From positions 651,983 to 715,982 of the forward strand of contig NZ_JAUXZE010000035.1 in the NCBI RefSeq assembly GCF_030694085.1: 64,000 nt of DNA, written 5' to 3'. Below are positions 56,629-64,000 of the stretch, piece after piece. The first letter of the stretch is position 1; every line of letters starts with the position of its first letter. Under the pieces are notes generated by a model. It saw only the letters and a program-made list of their open reading frames with translations, searched no databases and was not told the DNA's origin. The DNA comes from Tabrizicola sp. (GTDB taxonomy: Bacteria > Pseudomonadota > Alphaproteobacteria > Rhodobacterales > Rhodobacteraceae). A program made the position numbers and the translations under genes.

Positions 56629-56657
56629 CGTATAGGGGGGATGGGGGTGGGAGGCAA
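56629..56657 (-). promoter_or_regulatory. Promoter of the rpmC-rpmD ribosomal block
   Basis: On the minus strand TTGCCT (56657-56652), a 17-base C-rich spacer and TATACG (56634-56629). It lies in the gap after the HEPN-like gene and matches the rplB-block promoter in hexamers, spacing and C-rich spacer. Confidence 0.7.
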
Positions 56658-56688
56658 GGGGGAAGTTGGGGGGCTACTCCCGGAAGGC

Positions 56689-57348
56689 TCATGGTTTGGT
56701 CTTGGCCGCCCGGATGACAGCATCGTAGAGAGCGAAGTCTTTCTCTCGCTGCGGGTCGCTCGGCTTGTTGTAGTGGAGAAGCCCATGAGAGCGGCGAAAA
56801 CTACCTAAGCTTTCACACCAGTCCGCACTTATCGCCAGAACTTTCTCCGTAACCAACTTGAGCGCCTCGGGCGAAAAGAAGCTATTTTCCGCACCGAGGT
56901 CACGATTGATGAACTCGAAAACATTGCCGTGGCAAATGTTGTTTCTCAGTCGAACTATTTCAACATCACGGCGGTTCGGCTTCGAAGAATGCAGCTTCTC
57001 CATAAAGTCTTGCTCATCATTAAATGCAAGATACCTGACCTCCATACCTTTCTCGCTTGCTTGAAGGATGAGGTTGTTGCTCAAGACGCGATACGGAGAC
57101 AATTCGGCAGTCTTGTTGCTGATCTCCGCGTCAATCTGGTGAAGCGTGACTCTCAGTGTCGCTTCGATCCCGTTGAGCAGGGAGGACAGAGCCGGCAAGT
57201 ATAGCTGTTGAACATAGGCGTCGTGACCCTGGACGAAAAACCAGTGCTGCTCGGCTGCGCACAAACTCTCGAAGAAGATGTTTCGAACCTTCCAAAAGTC
57301 GCGATACCTATAGTTCTGGGTGGTTATATAGTCAAAGTCATCATCCAT
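56689..57348 (-). CDS. Unknown protein with HEPN-like R-N-x3-H motif
   Basis: 218 residues, mostly predicted helical, no signal peptide. I do not recognise the family. The segment IVRLRNNICHGNVFEF (residues 131-146) contains RNNICH, the R-x4-H pattern used by HEPN ribonucleases and abortive-infection or toxin proteins, in the expected charged helix. GC content and codon use are lower than in the ribosomal neighbours, which suggests acquisition. Its start lies 2 bases beyond the oxygenase stop, so the two are one transcript. ATG at 57348 used; 57363 is possible. Confidence 0.65.
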   Translation of the reverse strand: MDDDFDYITTQNYRYRDFWKVRNIFFESLCAAEQHWFFVQGHDAYVQQLYLPALSSLLNGIEATLRVTLHQIDAEISNKTAELSPYRVLSNNLILQASEKGMEVRYLAFNDEQDFMEKLHSSKPNRRDVEIVRLRNNICHGNVFEFINRDLGAENSFFSPEALKLVTEKVLAISADWCESLGSFRRSHGLLHYNKPSDPQREKDFALYDAVIRAAKTKP

Positions 57349-57349
57349 C

Positions 57350-57973
57350 TCACGCCCACCCATAGTTGAAGCTGACCGAGATCCGTTCTTCCTCGGACAA
57401 GTTCATCGGGACTTCGTGTCTCAGCCAGCTTTCCCACAGGAGAACCTCGCCCACCGACGGCTTGACGTAGACGAAGCGTTGCAGCTCTTGTGGTGCGGTC
57501 TTCAGGGGGACGGGGGCCAGCATCATCATCGGCAGGCGGGGATCTTCCAGCTTCAGCGCCGAGGTCCCTTCCGGCATCGCCACATAGGTCGTGCCCGAGA
57601 TCACCGAATGCGGGTGGATGTGGCTGGCGTGGGTGCCGCCTTCAGGCAGGATGTTGATCCAGAGGGAATTGCACTTCAGCTTCTTGTCGCCCAGGTCGAA
57701 GCCAAGGTCCTTGCAGAAGGCGGCGACGTGGAGATTCAGCGCCCTTTCCAGATCGCCGAAGATCGGCATCCGCCAAGGGAGGTCGTCCAAGGAAGCATAG
57801 GAGGTGTAGCCGGGATAGCCGTTCGCCTCGCACCACTCCTGCCCGGCCTCGTCATCCTCGGCCACCATGTCGCAGGTCTGGCGGAGTTCGGCATAGTCGA
57901 CCTTCTTCTTCGCAAGGTCATTCAGACCGGCGCGATAAAGGCGGGTGACGAAGAGGGAGGTGATGTAGGGCAT
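57350..57973 (-). CDS. 2-oxoglutarate/Fe(II)-dependent oxygenase (TIGR02466-like)
   Basis: 207 residues. The double-stranded beta-helix core is recognisable: LWINILPEGGTHASHIHPHSVISGTTYV (residues 104-131, in parts) with candidate iron ligands among His118 and His120, then WLRHEV with His186 and RISVSFN with Arg197 for 2-oxoglutarate. The third, acidic ligand is not obvious. The family has no firm substrate. It lies directly after rplP, behind a terminator, and is followed by a HEPN-like gene. GGAGCCGACC precedes the ATG. A role in modifying a ribosomal protein is only an inference from position. Confidence 0.78.
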   Translation of the reverse strand: MPYITSLFVTRLYRAGLNDLAKKKVDYAELRQTCDMVAEDDEAGQEWCEANGYPGYTSYASLDDLPWRMPIFGDLERALNLHVAAFCKDLGFDLGDKKLKCNSLWINILPEGGTHASHIHPHSVISGTTYVAMPEGTSALKLEDPRLPMMMLAPVPLKTAPQELQRFVYVKPSVGEVLLWESWLRHEVPMNLSEEERISVSFNYGWA

Positions 57974-57990
57974 GGTCGGCTCCAGATTTG

Positions 57991-58020
57991 AAAAGGCCCC
58001 CGCCGTTTCCAGCGGGGGCC
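57991..58020 (-). terminator. Intrinsic terminator after rplP
   Basis: On the minus strand arms GGCCCCCGC and GCGGGGGCC enclose an 8-base loop, followed by TTTTC. It lies 31 bases after the rplP stop and within what is usually one S10 operon. Confidence 0.85.
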
Positions 58021-58026
58021 GATATC

Positions 58027-58049
58027 GTAGGTCGGGGTAAACCCCGACT
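58027..58049. repeat. Palindromic intercistronic element (end of rplP)
   Basis: GTAGGTCGGGGT and ACCCCGACT pair around a short loop, one base from the rplP stop codon. Together with the next hairpin it gives two stems in a row after rplP. Confidence 0.7.
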
Positions 58050-58050
58050 C

Positions 58051-58464
58051 TTACCAGTCTTCCTTCGCGACGATGCGCGTGGTGACCGGGAGTTTCATCG
58101 CGCCCAGACGCAGGGCCTCACGCGCGATTTCGTCGTTCACGCCGTCGATCTCGAACATGATCCGACCGGGTTTGACCTTGGCCGCCCAGTAGTCGGTGGA
58201 GCCTTTGCCCTTACCCATACGAACTTCGACGGGTTTGGCCGAGACCGGGACATCCGGGAAAATCCGGATCCAGACCCGGCCCTGACGCTTCATGTGGCGG
58301 GTGATCGCGCGGCGGGCCGCTTCGATCTGCCGCGCGGTGACGCGCTCGGGCTCGGTCGCTTTCAGGGCGTAGGAGCCGAAGTTGATCAGGAACCCACCCT
58401 TGGCTTCGCCATGGATGCGACCCTTGTGCATCTTGCGGAACTTTGTGCGCTTTGGTTGCAGCAT
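58051..58464 (-). CDS. rplP: Ribosomal protein L16
   Basis: 137 residues: [24 protein letters not shown] (in parts), [18 protein letters not shown] and [15 protein letters not shown]. Arg82 in VRMGKGKG corresponds to Escherichia coli L16 Arg81, the residue hydroxylated there by the oxygenase YcfD/RoxA. L16 helps position tRNA at the peptidyl-transferase centre. It is last in its block and next to an unrelated-looking 2-oxoglutarate oxygenase. Confidence 0.97.
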   Translation of the reverse strand: MLQPKRTKFRKMHKGRIHGEAKGGFLINFGSYALKATEPERVTARQIEAARRAITRHMKRQGRVWIRIFPDVPVSAKPVEVRMGKGKGSTDYWAAKVKPGRIMFEIDGVNDEIAREALRLGAMKLPVTTRIVAKEDW

Positions 58465-58476
58465 CTACGTTACTCC

Positions 58477-59193
58477 TTAGGCGCGTTCGCGGTCGCGGCG
58501 CGGACCACGGGGGGCCGGGCCGTCAGCCGCTTCGGCAAGACGACGATCATGGGCCTGCGGATCATGCTCAAGGATTTCGCCTTTGAAGATCCAGACCTTC
58601 ACACCAATGATCCCATAGGGGGTCGTGGCTTCGGACAGAGCATAGTCGATGTCGGCACGCAGGGTGTGCAACGGCACGCGGCCTTCGCGGTACCATTCGG
58701 TCCGGGCGATTTCGGCGCCGCCAAGACGGCCGGCGACGTTCACACGGATGCCAAGCGCACCCATCCGCATCGCGTTCTGCACGCCACGCTTCATCGCGCG
58801 ACGGAAGGACACGCGACGTTCCATCTGCTGGGCGATCGACTCGGCCACCAGCTGGGCGTCAAGTTCCGGCTTGCGGACTTCGACGATGTTCAGGTGCAGT
58901 TCGGACTTGGTGAACACGGTCAGCTTCTTGCGAAGCGTCTCGATGTCCGCGCCCTTCTTGCCGATGATGACGCCCGGACGTGCGGTGTGAATGGTCACAC
59001 GGCACTTCTTGTGCGGGCGTTCAATTATCACGCGGCTGATGCCGGCCTGCTTGAGGTCCTTGTGGATGAACTCGCGCATGCGGAGGTCTTCCAGCAGGAG
59101 GTTGCCGTAGTCTTTCGACTCTGCAAACCAGCGGCTGTCCCAGGTACGGTTGACCTGGAGGCGCATACCGATCGGATTGACCTTCTGACCCAT
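58477..59193 (-). CDS. rpsC: Ribosomal protein S3
   Basis: 238 residues: [23 protein letters not shown] (in parts), the KH domain with [20 protein letters not shown] and [21 protein letters not shown]. The start shares one base with the rplV stop. Confidence 0.97.
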   Translation of the reverse strand: MGQKVNPIGMRLQVNRTWDSRWFAESKDYGNLLLEDLRMREFIHKDLKQAGISRVIIERPHKKCRVTIHTARPGVIIGKKGADIETLRKKLTVFTKSELHLNIVEVRKPELDAQLVAESIAQQMERRVSFRRAMKRGVQNAMRMGALGIRVNVAGRLGGAEIARTEWYREGRVPLHTLRADIDYALSEATTPYGIIGVKVWIFKGEILEHDPQAHDRRLAEAADGPAPRGPRRDRERA

Positions 59194-59573
59194 TATGCGG
59201 ACTCCCCGGTTTGACGGACCTTGATGGTGATCTCAGAGAACGGCTTCATGATCTTGCCGAAGCGACCGCGAGCCCGCGGACGGCCCCGCTTCATCACCAG
59301 GTTCTTGCCGACCCAGGCCTCGGCCACGACAAGGCTGTCGACGTCGAGGTTGTGGTTGTTTTCCGCATTGGCAATCGCCGACTGCAGGCACTTCTTCACG
59401 TCACCCGCGATGCGGCGCTTGGAGAAGGTGAGGTCGGCCAAGGCCTTGTCCACCTTCTTGCCCCGGATCAGACCGGCGACGAGGTTCAGTTTCTGCGGCG
59501 AGGTGCGAAGCATGCGGAGGACCGCCATCGCTTCGTTGTCCGCCACGCGACGGGGGTTCTTTTCCGATCCCAT
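59193..59573 (-). CDS. rplV: Ribosomal protein L22
   Basis: 126 residues: [41 protein letters not shown] and [19 protein letters not shown]. It lines the exit tunnel. It lies 3 bases after rpsS. Confidence 0.97.
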   Translation of the reverse strand: MGSEKNPRRVADNEAMAVLRMLRTSPQKLNLVAGLIRGKKVDKALADLTFSKRRIAGDVKKCLQSAIANAENNHNLDVDSLVVAEAWVGKNLVMKRGRPRARGRFGKIMKPFSEITIKVRQTGESA

Positions 59574-59576
59574 GGC

Positions 59577-59855
59577 TTATTTCCTCTTCGCTTTCTTGTC
59601 GGCGGCGTGACCGTAGTAGGTCCGCGTCGGCGAGTATTCACCGAACTTCTGGCCGATCATGTCCTCGGTCACGTTGACCGGGACGTGCTTCTTGCCGTTG
59701 TAGACCCCGAAGGTCAGACCAACGAACTGCGGCAGGATGGTGGACCGGCGCGACCAGATCTTGATCACCTCCGCCTTGCCACCGGCCTTGGCCTTTTCGG
59801 CCTTCTTCAGGACGTAGCCGTCGACGAACGGGCCTTTCCAGATGGAACGTGCCAT
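59577..59855 (-). CDS. rpsS: Ribosomal protein S19
   Basis: 92 residues: [48 protein letters not shown] (in parts) and [13 protein letters not shown]. It lies 3 bases after rplB. Confidence 0.97.
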   Translation of the reverse strand: MARSIWKGPFVDGYVLKKAEKAKAGGKAEVIKIWSRRSTILPQFVGLTFGVYNGKKHVPVNVTEDMIGQKFGEYSPTRTYYGHAADKKAKRK

Positions 59856-59858
59856 GGA

Positions 59859-60698
59859 TTAACGCCCTTTCTTCTTGGCGTGGCGCGAGCGGACGATCAG
59901 GCTGTCAGAAGCCTTCGGCTTGCGCGTCTTGTTGCCCTTGGTGCCTTTGCCCCACGGGGTAACCGGGTGACGGCCGCCCGAGGTACGGCCTTCGCCGCCG
60001 CCATGCGGGTGGTCGATCGGGTTCATCGCGACGCCGCGAACCGTCGGGCGGATGCCCTTGTGGCGCATACGTCCGGCTTTACCGAAGTTCTGGTTCGAGT
60101 TGTCGGGGTTCGACACGGCACCGATGGTGGCCATGCATTCCTGACGGACCATGCGCAGTTCGCCCGACGAAAGGCGGATCTGCGCGTACGACCCATCACG
60201 GCCGACGAACTGGGCATAGGTCCCAGCCGCACGGGCCAGCTGGCCGCCCTTGCCGGGCTTCAGCTCGACGTTGTGGACGATCGCGCCGATCGGCATGCCC
60301 GAGAACGGCATCGCGTTGCCGGGCTTCACGTCGGTCTTGGCGCCAGCGACGACGCTGTCACCCACGGCCAGGCGCTGCGGCGCCAGGATGTAGGCCAGTT
60401 CACCGTCCTGATACTTGATCAGCGCGATGAAGGCGGTGCGGTTCGGGTCATATTCGATCCGCTCGACGACCGCCGGGATATCATACTTGCGACGCTTGAA
60501 ATCGACCACCCGGTAGAGGCGCTTGGCGCCCCCGCCCTGGTGAAACATCGTGATTCGTCCGGTGTTGTTCCGGCCACCAGTACGGTTCAAACCCTCGGTG
60601 AGGTGCTTGACCGGGCGGCCTTTCCACAGCTCCGAACGGTCGATCAGAACCAACCCGCGTTGGCCAGGCGTCGTCGGCTTATACGACTTGAGTGCCAT
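59859..60698 (-). CDS. rplB: Ribosomal protein L2
   Basis: 279 residues: [42 protein letters not shown] and the conserved [21 protein letters not shown] (in parts) with its essential histidine. It is first in the rplB-rplP block, which has its own promoter because a foreign gene separates it from rplW. Confidence 0.97.
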   Translation of the reverse strand: MALKSYKPTTPGQRGLVLIDRSELWKGRPVKHLTEGLNRTGGRNNTGRITMFHQGGGAKRLYRVVDFKRRKYDIPAVVERIEYDPNRTAFIALIKYQDGELAYILAPQRLAVGDSVVAGAKTDVKPGNAMPFSGMPIGAIVHNVELKPGKGGQLARAAGTYAQFVGRDGSYAQIRLSSGELRMVRQECMATIGAVSNPDNSNQNFGKAGRMRHKGIRPTVRGVAMNPIDHPHGGGEGRTSGGRHPVTPWGKGTKGNKTRKPKASDSLIVRSRHAKKKGR

Positions 60699-60814
60699 GT
60701 TCTCTGTCTTCCGTTTGCTTGCACGGGTGCTGCCACCCGGCGGTGAAGGGCTCCGAAGATCCCCGATTTAGGGTCCTTTCCTGCTGCGGCTGCAGCGGGA
60801 ACGAACAAACCAAG

Positions 60815-60836
60815 AGCCCCGGACGAATCCGGGGCT
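60815..60836 (-). promoter_or_regulatory. 5' leader hairpin of the rplB block
   Basis: AGCCCCGGA and TCCGGGGCT pair over 9 bases with a 4-base loop; outer CCA/TGG can pair further. It begins about 15 bases after the -10 hexamer, so it caps the RNA. The following CTTGGTTTGTT is only moderately T-rich, so it may also act as an attenuator or end the upstream gene's RNA. Confidence 0.6.
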
Positions 60837-60850
60837 GCTGGCGTGGCGCG

Positions 60851-60879
60851 GGATTAGCAGACGGGGGTGGGGGTGGCAA
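60851..60879 (-). promoter_or_regulatory. Promoter of the rplB-rplP ribosomal block
   Basis: On the minus strand TTGCCA (60879-60874), a 17-base C-rich spacer and TAATCC (60856-60851). It lies between the stop of the HEPN-like gene and rplB. Confidence 0.7.
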
Positions 60880-60945
60880 CAGGTAGAGAAGGATTTCTTT
60901 GAGTCAGGAGGCGGACGGGAGATTTTTCTCCAACCGACACCCTCG

Positions 60946-61569
60946 CTATGCGAGTGCCATCATGTCGGTTTCGAATGCAGCATATTCGCGCCATCCCAGC
61001 AGACGAACAACGTCGAAGGCCACACTGCGAACCTTGGAGTCGTAGTCGTTAAAAGACGAGTCGCACACCTTTAGGCTGTCGAAGCACGCTCGCACGGATG
61101 GGGTGAATTGTCCTTCATCCCAATGCATCGACTGATTGCGACCCTGCCATATGACCAATTTGATATCGACACCGTGAACTTGTCGACCGGCAGGGCAGTT
61201 CTGAAGTCCACCATGAACCAGTGAAATTCCTTGCTTCGCGAACTGTAGAACCGATCCCGCCAATGCAGCGCAGGCGAACGAACGGATATCGCGCACCTGT
61301 TCGAGGCTTGGGAGGTCTGCAACTGCGTGATAGCGCTCTTTGTCCGCGCCGAAATAGGTATCCCAGTGTAGCCCGACACCCATCATATAGTCGTCCGGGT
61401 CTTCGAACTGTTGAAGGAATTGGGCGCGGCGATAGCCGTCTTCGGTTTGTGCAGTTAGCGTGGCGATCCTCGCTTTGAGTGCTTCGACTGCTTCCCGTTC
61501 TTTCCAGACTATCGGGAGTATTGCCTCGCAACCATACCTGACTTCGTTGAGATAAGATGCCATGTCCAT
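60946..61569 (-). CDS. Unknown protein with HEPN-like R-N-x3-H motif
   Basis: 207 residues, no signal peptide or membrane segment. I do not recognise the family. KLVIWQGRNQSMHWDEGQF (137-155) contains RNQSMH, an R-x4-H pattern as in HEPN-type proteins, followed by a tryptophan. A helical N-terminus (about 10-60) precedes it. Base composition is clearly lower in GC than the flanking ribosomal genes. GAGGAGG stands 11 bases before the ATG. It is a lone insertion between rplW and rplB, with a terminator upstream and a ribosomal promoter downstream. Confidence 0.6.
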   Translation of the reverse strand: MDMASYLNEVRYGCEAILPIVWKEREAVEALKARIATLTAQTEDGYRRAQFLQQFEDPDDYMMGVGLHWDTYFGADKERYHAVADLPSLEQVRDIRSFACAALAGSVLQFAKQGISLVHGGLQNCPAGRQVHGVDIKLVIWQGRNQSMHWDEGQFTPSVRACFDSLKVCDSSFNDYDSKVRSVAFDVVRLLGWREYAAFETDMMALA

Positions 61570-61612
61570 CGGTTTGCTGTCCTCCTCAATTGACGCCGCT
61601 CAGCGTTATTGC

Positions 61613-61639
61613 AAAAAGCCCCCGCCTTCCGGCAGGGGC
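61613..61639 (-). terminator. Intrinsic terminator after rplW
   Basis: On the minus strand arms GCCCCTGCC and GGCGGGGGC pair around a short loop, with one weak pair, and are followed by TTTTTGC. It lies about 27 bases after the rplW stop and ends the rpsJ-rplW block. Confidence 0.85.
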
Positions 61640-61665
61640 TCTCTCATTTCACTCAAGCCTAAGGC

Positions 61666-61986
61666 TCAGAGGCCGGTGGTGACGTCGATCGTCTGACCGT
61701 CTTCCAGCATGACATAGGCCTTCTTCTTGTCCGAACGCTCGCCTGCGCGACCGCGGAAACGCTTGGCCTTGCCCTTGGTGATGGTGGTGTTCACCGCCTT
61801 CACCTTCACACCAAAGATCGCCTCGACGGCTTCCTTGATCTGCGGCTTGGTCGAGTCCATTGCGACCTGGAACACCACGGCACCCGCCTCGGAGGCCATG
61901 GTGGCCTTTTCGGTGATGATCGGCTTCTTGATCAGGTCGTAGTGCTCCGGCTTCACGGCCGCAGCGGTTTTCGGTGCTTTGCTCAT
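61666..61986 (-). CDS. rplW: Ribosomal protein L23
   Basis: 106 residues: [49 protein letters not shown] (in parts). L23 sits at the exit of the tunnel and binds trigger factor and SRP. The start overlaps the rplD stop by 4 bases. Confidence 0.97.
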   Translation of the reverse strand: MSKAPKTAAAVKPEHYDLIKKPIITEKATMASEAGAVVFQVAMDSTKPQIKEAVEAIFGVKVKAVNTTITKGKAKRFRGRAGERSDKKKAYVMLEDGQTIDVTTGL

Positions 61987-62603
61987 TTCAGGCGAGCCTC
62001 CAGGGCTTCGATACCGGCCTTGGTGATGACCAGGGTATCACGCTTGAGGATGTCGTAGACGTTGGCGCCCATCGTGGGCAGAACGTCGACGCCGTCCAGG
62101 TTGCGAGCAGCCAGAGCGAAGTTGGCGTCAACGGTCGCGCCGTCGATCACCAGAACGCGCTTCCAGCCGAGCTCGGTCGCCATCTTGGCCAGGTTGGCGG
62201 TCTTGGCTTCGGCGAGGGTCGCCATGTCCAGGATCACCAGCTCACCCGCCTTGGCCTTGGCCGAGAGAGCGTGCCGCAGCCCGAGGGCGCGGAACTTCTT
62301 CGGCAGGTCATGGGCGTGGCTGCGGGGCTGCGGGCCCTTGGTCACACCACCGTGGCGGAAGATCGGGGCCTTCTTGGAGCCGTGGCGTGCGCCGCCGGTG
62401 CCCTTCTGGCGATAGATCTTCTTGGTCGAGTACGAAACCTCGGCCCGGGTCAGCGTCGAGTGGGTGCCAGCCTGGGATTTCGCCCGCTGCCAGCGCACCA
62501 CGCGGTGCAGGATGTCGGCGCGCGGCTCAAGGCCGAACAGCGCTTCGTCCAGATCGATGGAGCCGGCCTTGCCGCCGTCCAGTTTGATCACGTCAAGTTT
62601 CAT
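61983..62603 (-). CDS. rplD: Ribosomal protein L4
   Basis: 206 residues: [31 protein letters not shown] (in parts), [27 protein letters not shown] (in parts). L4 lines the tunnel and in other bacteria represses its own operon. The start overlaps the rplC stop by 4 bases. Confidence 0.97.
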   Translation of the reverse strand: MKLDVIKLDGGKAGSIDLDEALFGLEPRADILHRVVRWQRAKSQAGTHSTLTRAEVSYSTKKIYRQKGTGGARHGSKKAPIFRHGGVTKGPQPRSHAHDLPKKFRALGLRHALSAKAKAGELVILDMATLAEAKTANLAKMATELGWKRVLVIDGATVDANFALAARNLDGVDVLPTMGANVYDILKRDTLVITKAGIEALEARLK

Positions 62604-63319
62604 GCTTCACCCCCTTCGGCGGCGACTTCTGCAGCCGGAGCTTGAGCGGACCGGATCGCGGCCGGACGCGGTGCATCCTTGGCTTCCGGCTTCTTCACGG
62701 CGTCCTTGACGGTGACCCAGCCGCCACGCGATCCGGGGACAGCGCCCTTGATCATGATCAGGCCACGGTCGGCGTCGGTGCGGACGACCTGCAGGTTCTG
62801 CGTGGTCACGCGGACGGCGCCCATGTGACCCGCCATCTTCTTGCCCTTGAACACCTTGCCGGGGTCCTGGCACTGGCCGGTCGAGCCGTGCGAACGGTGC
62901 GAAACCGACACACCGTGCGAGGCGCGAAGCCCGCCGAAGTTGTGACGCTTCATCGCACCGGCAAAGCCCTTGCCGATCGAGGTGCCCGCCACGTCGACGA
63001 ACTGACCCGCGAGGTAGTGGTCGGCGGTGATTTCCGCGCCCACGTCGATCAGGCAGTCCGGGGTGACCCGGAATTCCGCAATCTTGCGCTTGGGAGCCAC
63101 GTTCGCCTTGGCGAAGTGACCGCGCTGCGCGGCGGTGGTCCGCTTGGCCTTGGCCACGCCCGCACCCAGCTGGACGGCGGTGTAGCCGTCCTTGTCAGCG
63201 GTGCGCTGTGCCACGACCTGAAGGCTGTCCAGCTGCAGAACCGTCACCGGAACCTGCTTGCCGTCTGCCATGAACAGCCGGGTCATGCCCAGCTTCTTTG
63301 CAATAACGCCAGAGCGCAT
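62600..63319 (-). CDS. rplC: Ribosomal protein L3
   Basis: 239 residues: [32 protein letters not shown] and [33 protein letters not shown] (in parts). A 30-residue alanine-rich tail follows the conserved part. It lies 14 bases after rpsJ. Confidence 0.97.
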   Translation of the reverse strand: MRSGVIAKKLGMTRLFMADGKQVPVTVLQLDSLQVVAQRTADKDGYTAVQLGAGVAKAKRTTAAQRGHFAKANVAPKRKIAEFRVTPDCLIDVGAEITADHYLAGQFVDVAGTSIGKGFAGAMKRHNFGGLRASHGVSVSHRSHGSTGQCQDPGKVFKGKKMAGHMGAVRVTTQNLQVVRTDADRGLIMIKGAVPGSRGGWVTVKDAVKKPEAKDAPRPAAIRSAQAPAAEVAAEGGEA

Positions 63320-63333
63320 CTGTCATGCCCTCC

Positions 63334-63642
63334 TTAAACTTTGATCTCGACGTCCACGCCGGCAGCGAGGTCGAGCTTCATCAGCGCGTCCACGGTCTGC
63401 GGGGTGGGGTCGACGATGTCGAGAAGACGCTTGTGCGTGCGAATCTCCCACTGGTCGCGCGACTTCTTGTCGATGTGCGGACCACGGAGAACGGTGAACT
63501 TCTCGATCTTGTTCGGCAGCGGAATCGGCCCGCGGACGGTGGCACCAGTGCGCTTCGCGGTGTTCACGATTTCCTGGGTGCTGGCGTCCAGCACGCGGTA
63601 ATCGAAGGCGCGAAGCCGGATGCGGATGGTCTGACCTTGCAT
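63334..63642 (-). CDS. rpsJ: Ribosomal protein S10
   Basis: 102 residues: [51 protein letters not shown] (in parts). S10 is also the NusE antitermination factor. It follows tuf across a 114-base gap with a hairpin. Confidence 0.97.
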   Translation of the reverse strand: MQGQTIRIRLRAFDYRVLDASTQEIVNTAKRTGATVRGPIPLPNKIEKFTVLRGPHIDKKSRDQWEIRTHKRLLDIVDPTPQTVDALMKLDLAAGVDVEIKV

Positions 63643-63710
63643 CAGTTTTTTCCTTTTAGAACGTTGGCGTGGACACGGACTGCCGACCCAAGAGGTTCTG
63701 TTTCGTTATT

Positions 63711-63741
63711 CGAAGGGTGGGCTATTACAGCCCACCCTTCG
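63711..63741. repeat. Palindromic intercistronic element (tuf-rpsJ gap)
   Basis: CGAAGGGTGGGCT and AGCCCACCCTTCG form a perfect 13-bp stem with a 5-base loop, 16 bases after the tuf stop. No T-run follows. It resembles the element after rpoA. Confidence 0.7.
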
Positions 63742-63756
63742 AGAGTGCAATATGCC

Positions 63757-64000
<244 letters not shown>

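Overview
The window looks like the chromosome of an alphaproteobacterium of the Rhodobacteraceae. GC content is high. There is a Bzt/Aap-type general amino-acid ABC transporter, an ATP12-type ATP-synthase assembly chaperone, a 44-residue L34, a zinc-free 101-residue S14 and the TVP38/mercuric-reductase-like pair. I see no insertion sequence, phage, plasmid gene or CRISPR array.

Layout. 1-2.7 kb, minus strand: a partial SDR oxidoreductase, a SixA-like phosphatase, a 4Fe-4S protein and a membrane hydroxylase. 2.9-7.2 kb: argB (minus), then an SDR, ttcA and an EAL-domain protein (plus). 7.4-11.5 kb: yidC-MOSC-engB (plus) runs tail to tail into rpmH-rnpA-yidD (minus). 11.7-15.4 kb: a TVP38 protein, a pyridine-nucleotide disulfide oxidoreductase, an orphan histidine kinase and tRNA-Arg(ACG). 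15.7-24.1 kb: a catabolic island made of a TetR regulator, an amidohydrolase and two DUF3237 proteins flanking an FAD monooxygenase. It is divergent from a polyamine-type ABC transporter across a sharp palindromic operator. 24.2-31.6 kb: an FMN-dependent monooxygenase, aldo/keto reductase, flavin reductase and TRAP-transporter operon, divergent from a GntR regulator and a Gfo/Idh/MocA oxidoreductase. 31.8-36.5 kb: bztABCD. 36.7-41.8 kb: ATP12 chaperone, RluC/D-type pseudouridine synthase, CrcB, RarA and a Deg protease. 42.1-44.1 kb: a luxR-luxI-luxR quorum-sensing cluster.

From 44.3 kb to the end, on the minus strand, lies the S10-spc-alpha ribosomal region (tuf to rplQ). It is interrupted by five non-ribosomal genes at three places: rplW/rplB, rplP/rpmC and rpmD/rplO. 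The ribosomal block before each cargo ends in an intrinsic terminator. The ribosomal block after each cargo has a recognisable -35/-10 promoter with 17-bp spacing, and two of these promoters are followed at once by a hairpin at the predicted 5' end of the transcript. The cargo comprises two HEPN-like proteins with an R-N-x3-H motif, a 2-oxoglutarate/Fe(II) oxygenase next to rplP, a GFA-type zinc protein and an FkbM methyltransferase/glycosyltransferase fusion. I think this reorganised ribosomal region, especially the oxygenase/HEPN pair beside L16, is the most interesting part of the window.

Other unexplained DNA structure: two arrays of an 11-bp-phased CCAKACGG-type repeat 36 kb apart, a perfect 30-bp inverted repeat upstream of ttcA, and a small family of palindromic hairpins confined to gene ends in the ribosomal region.
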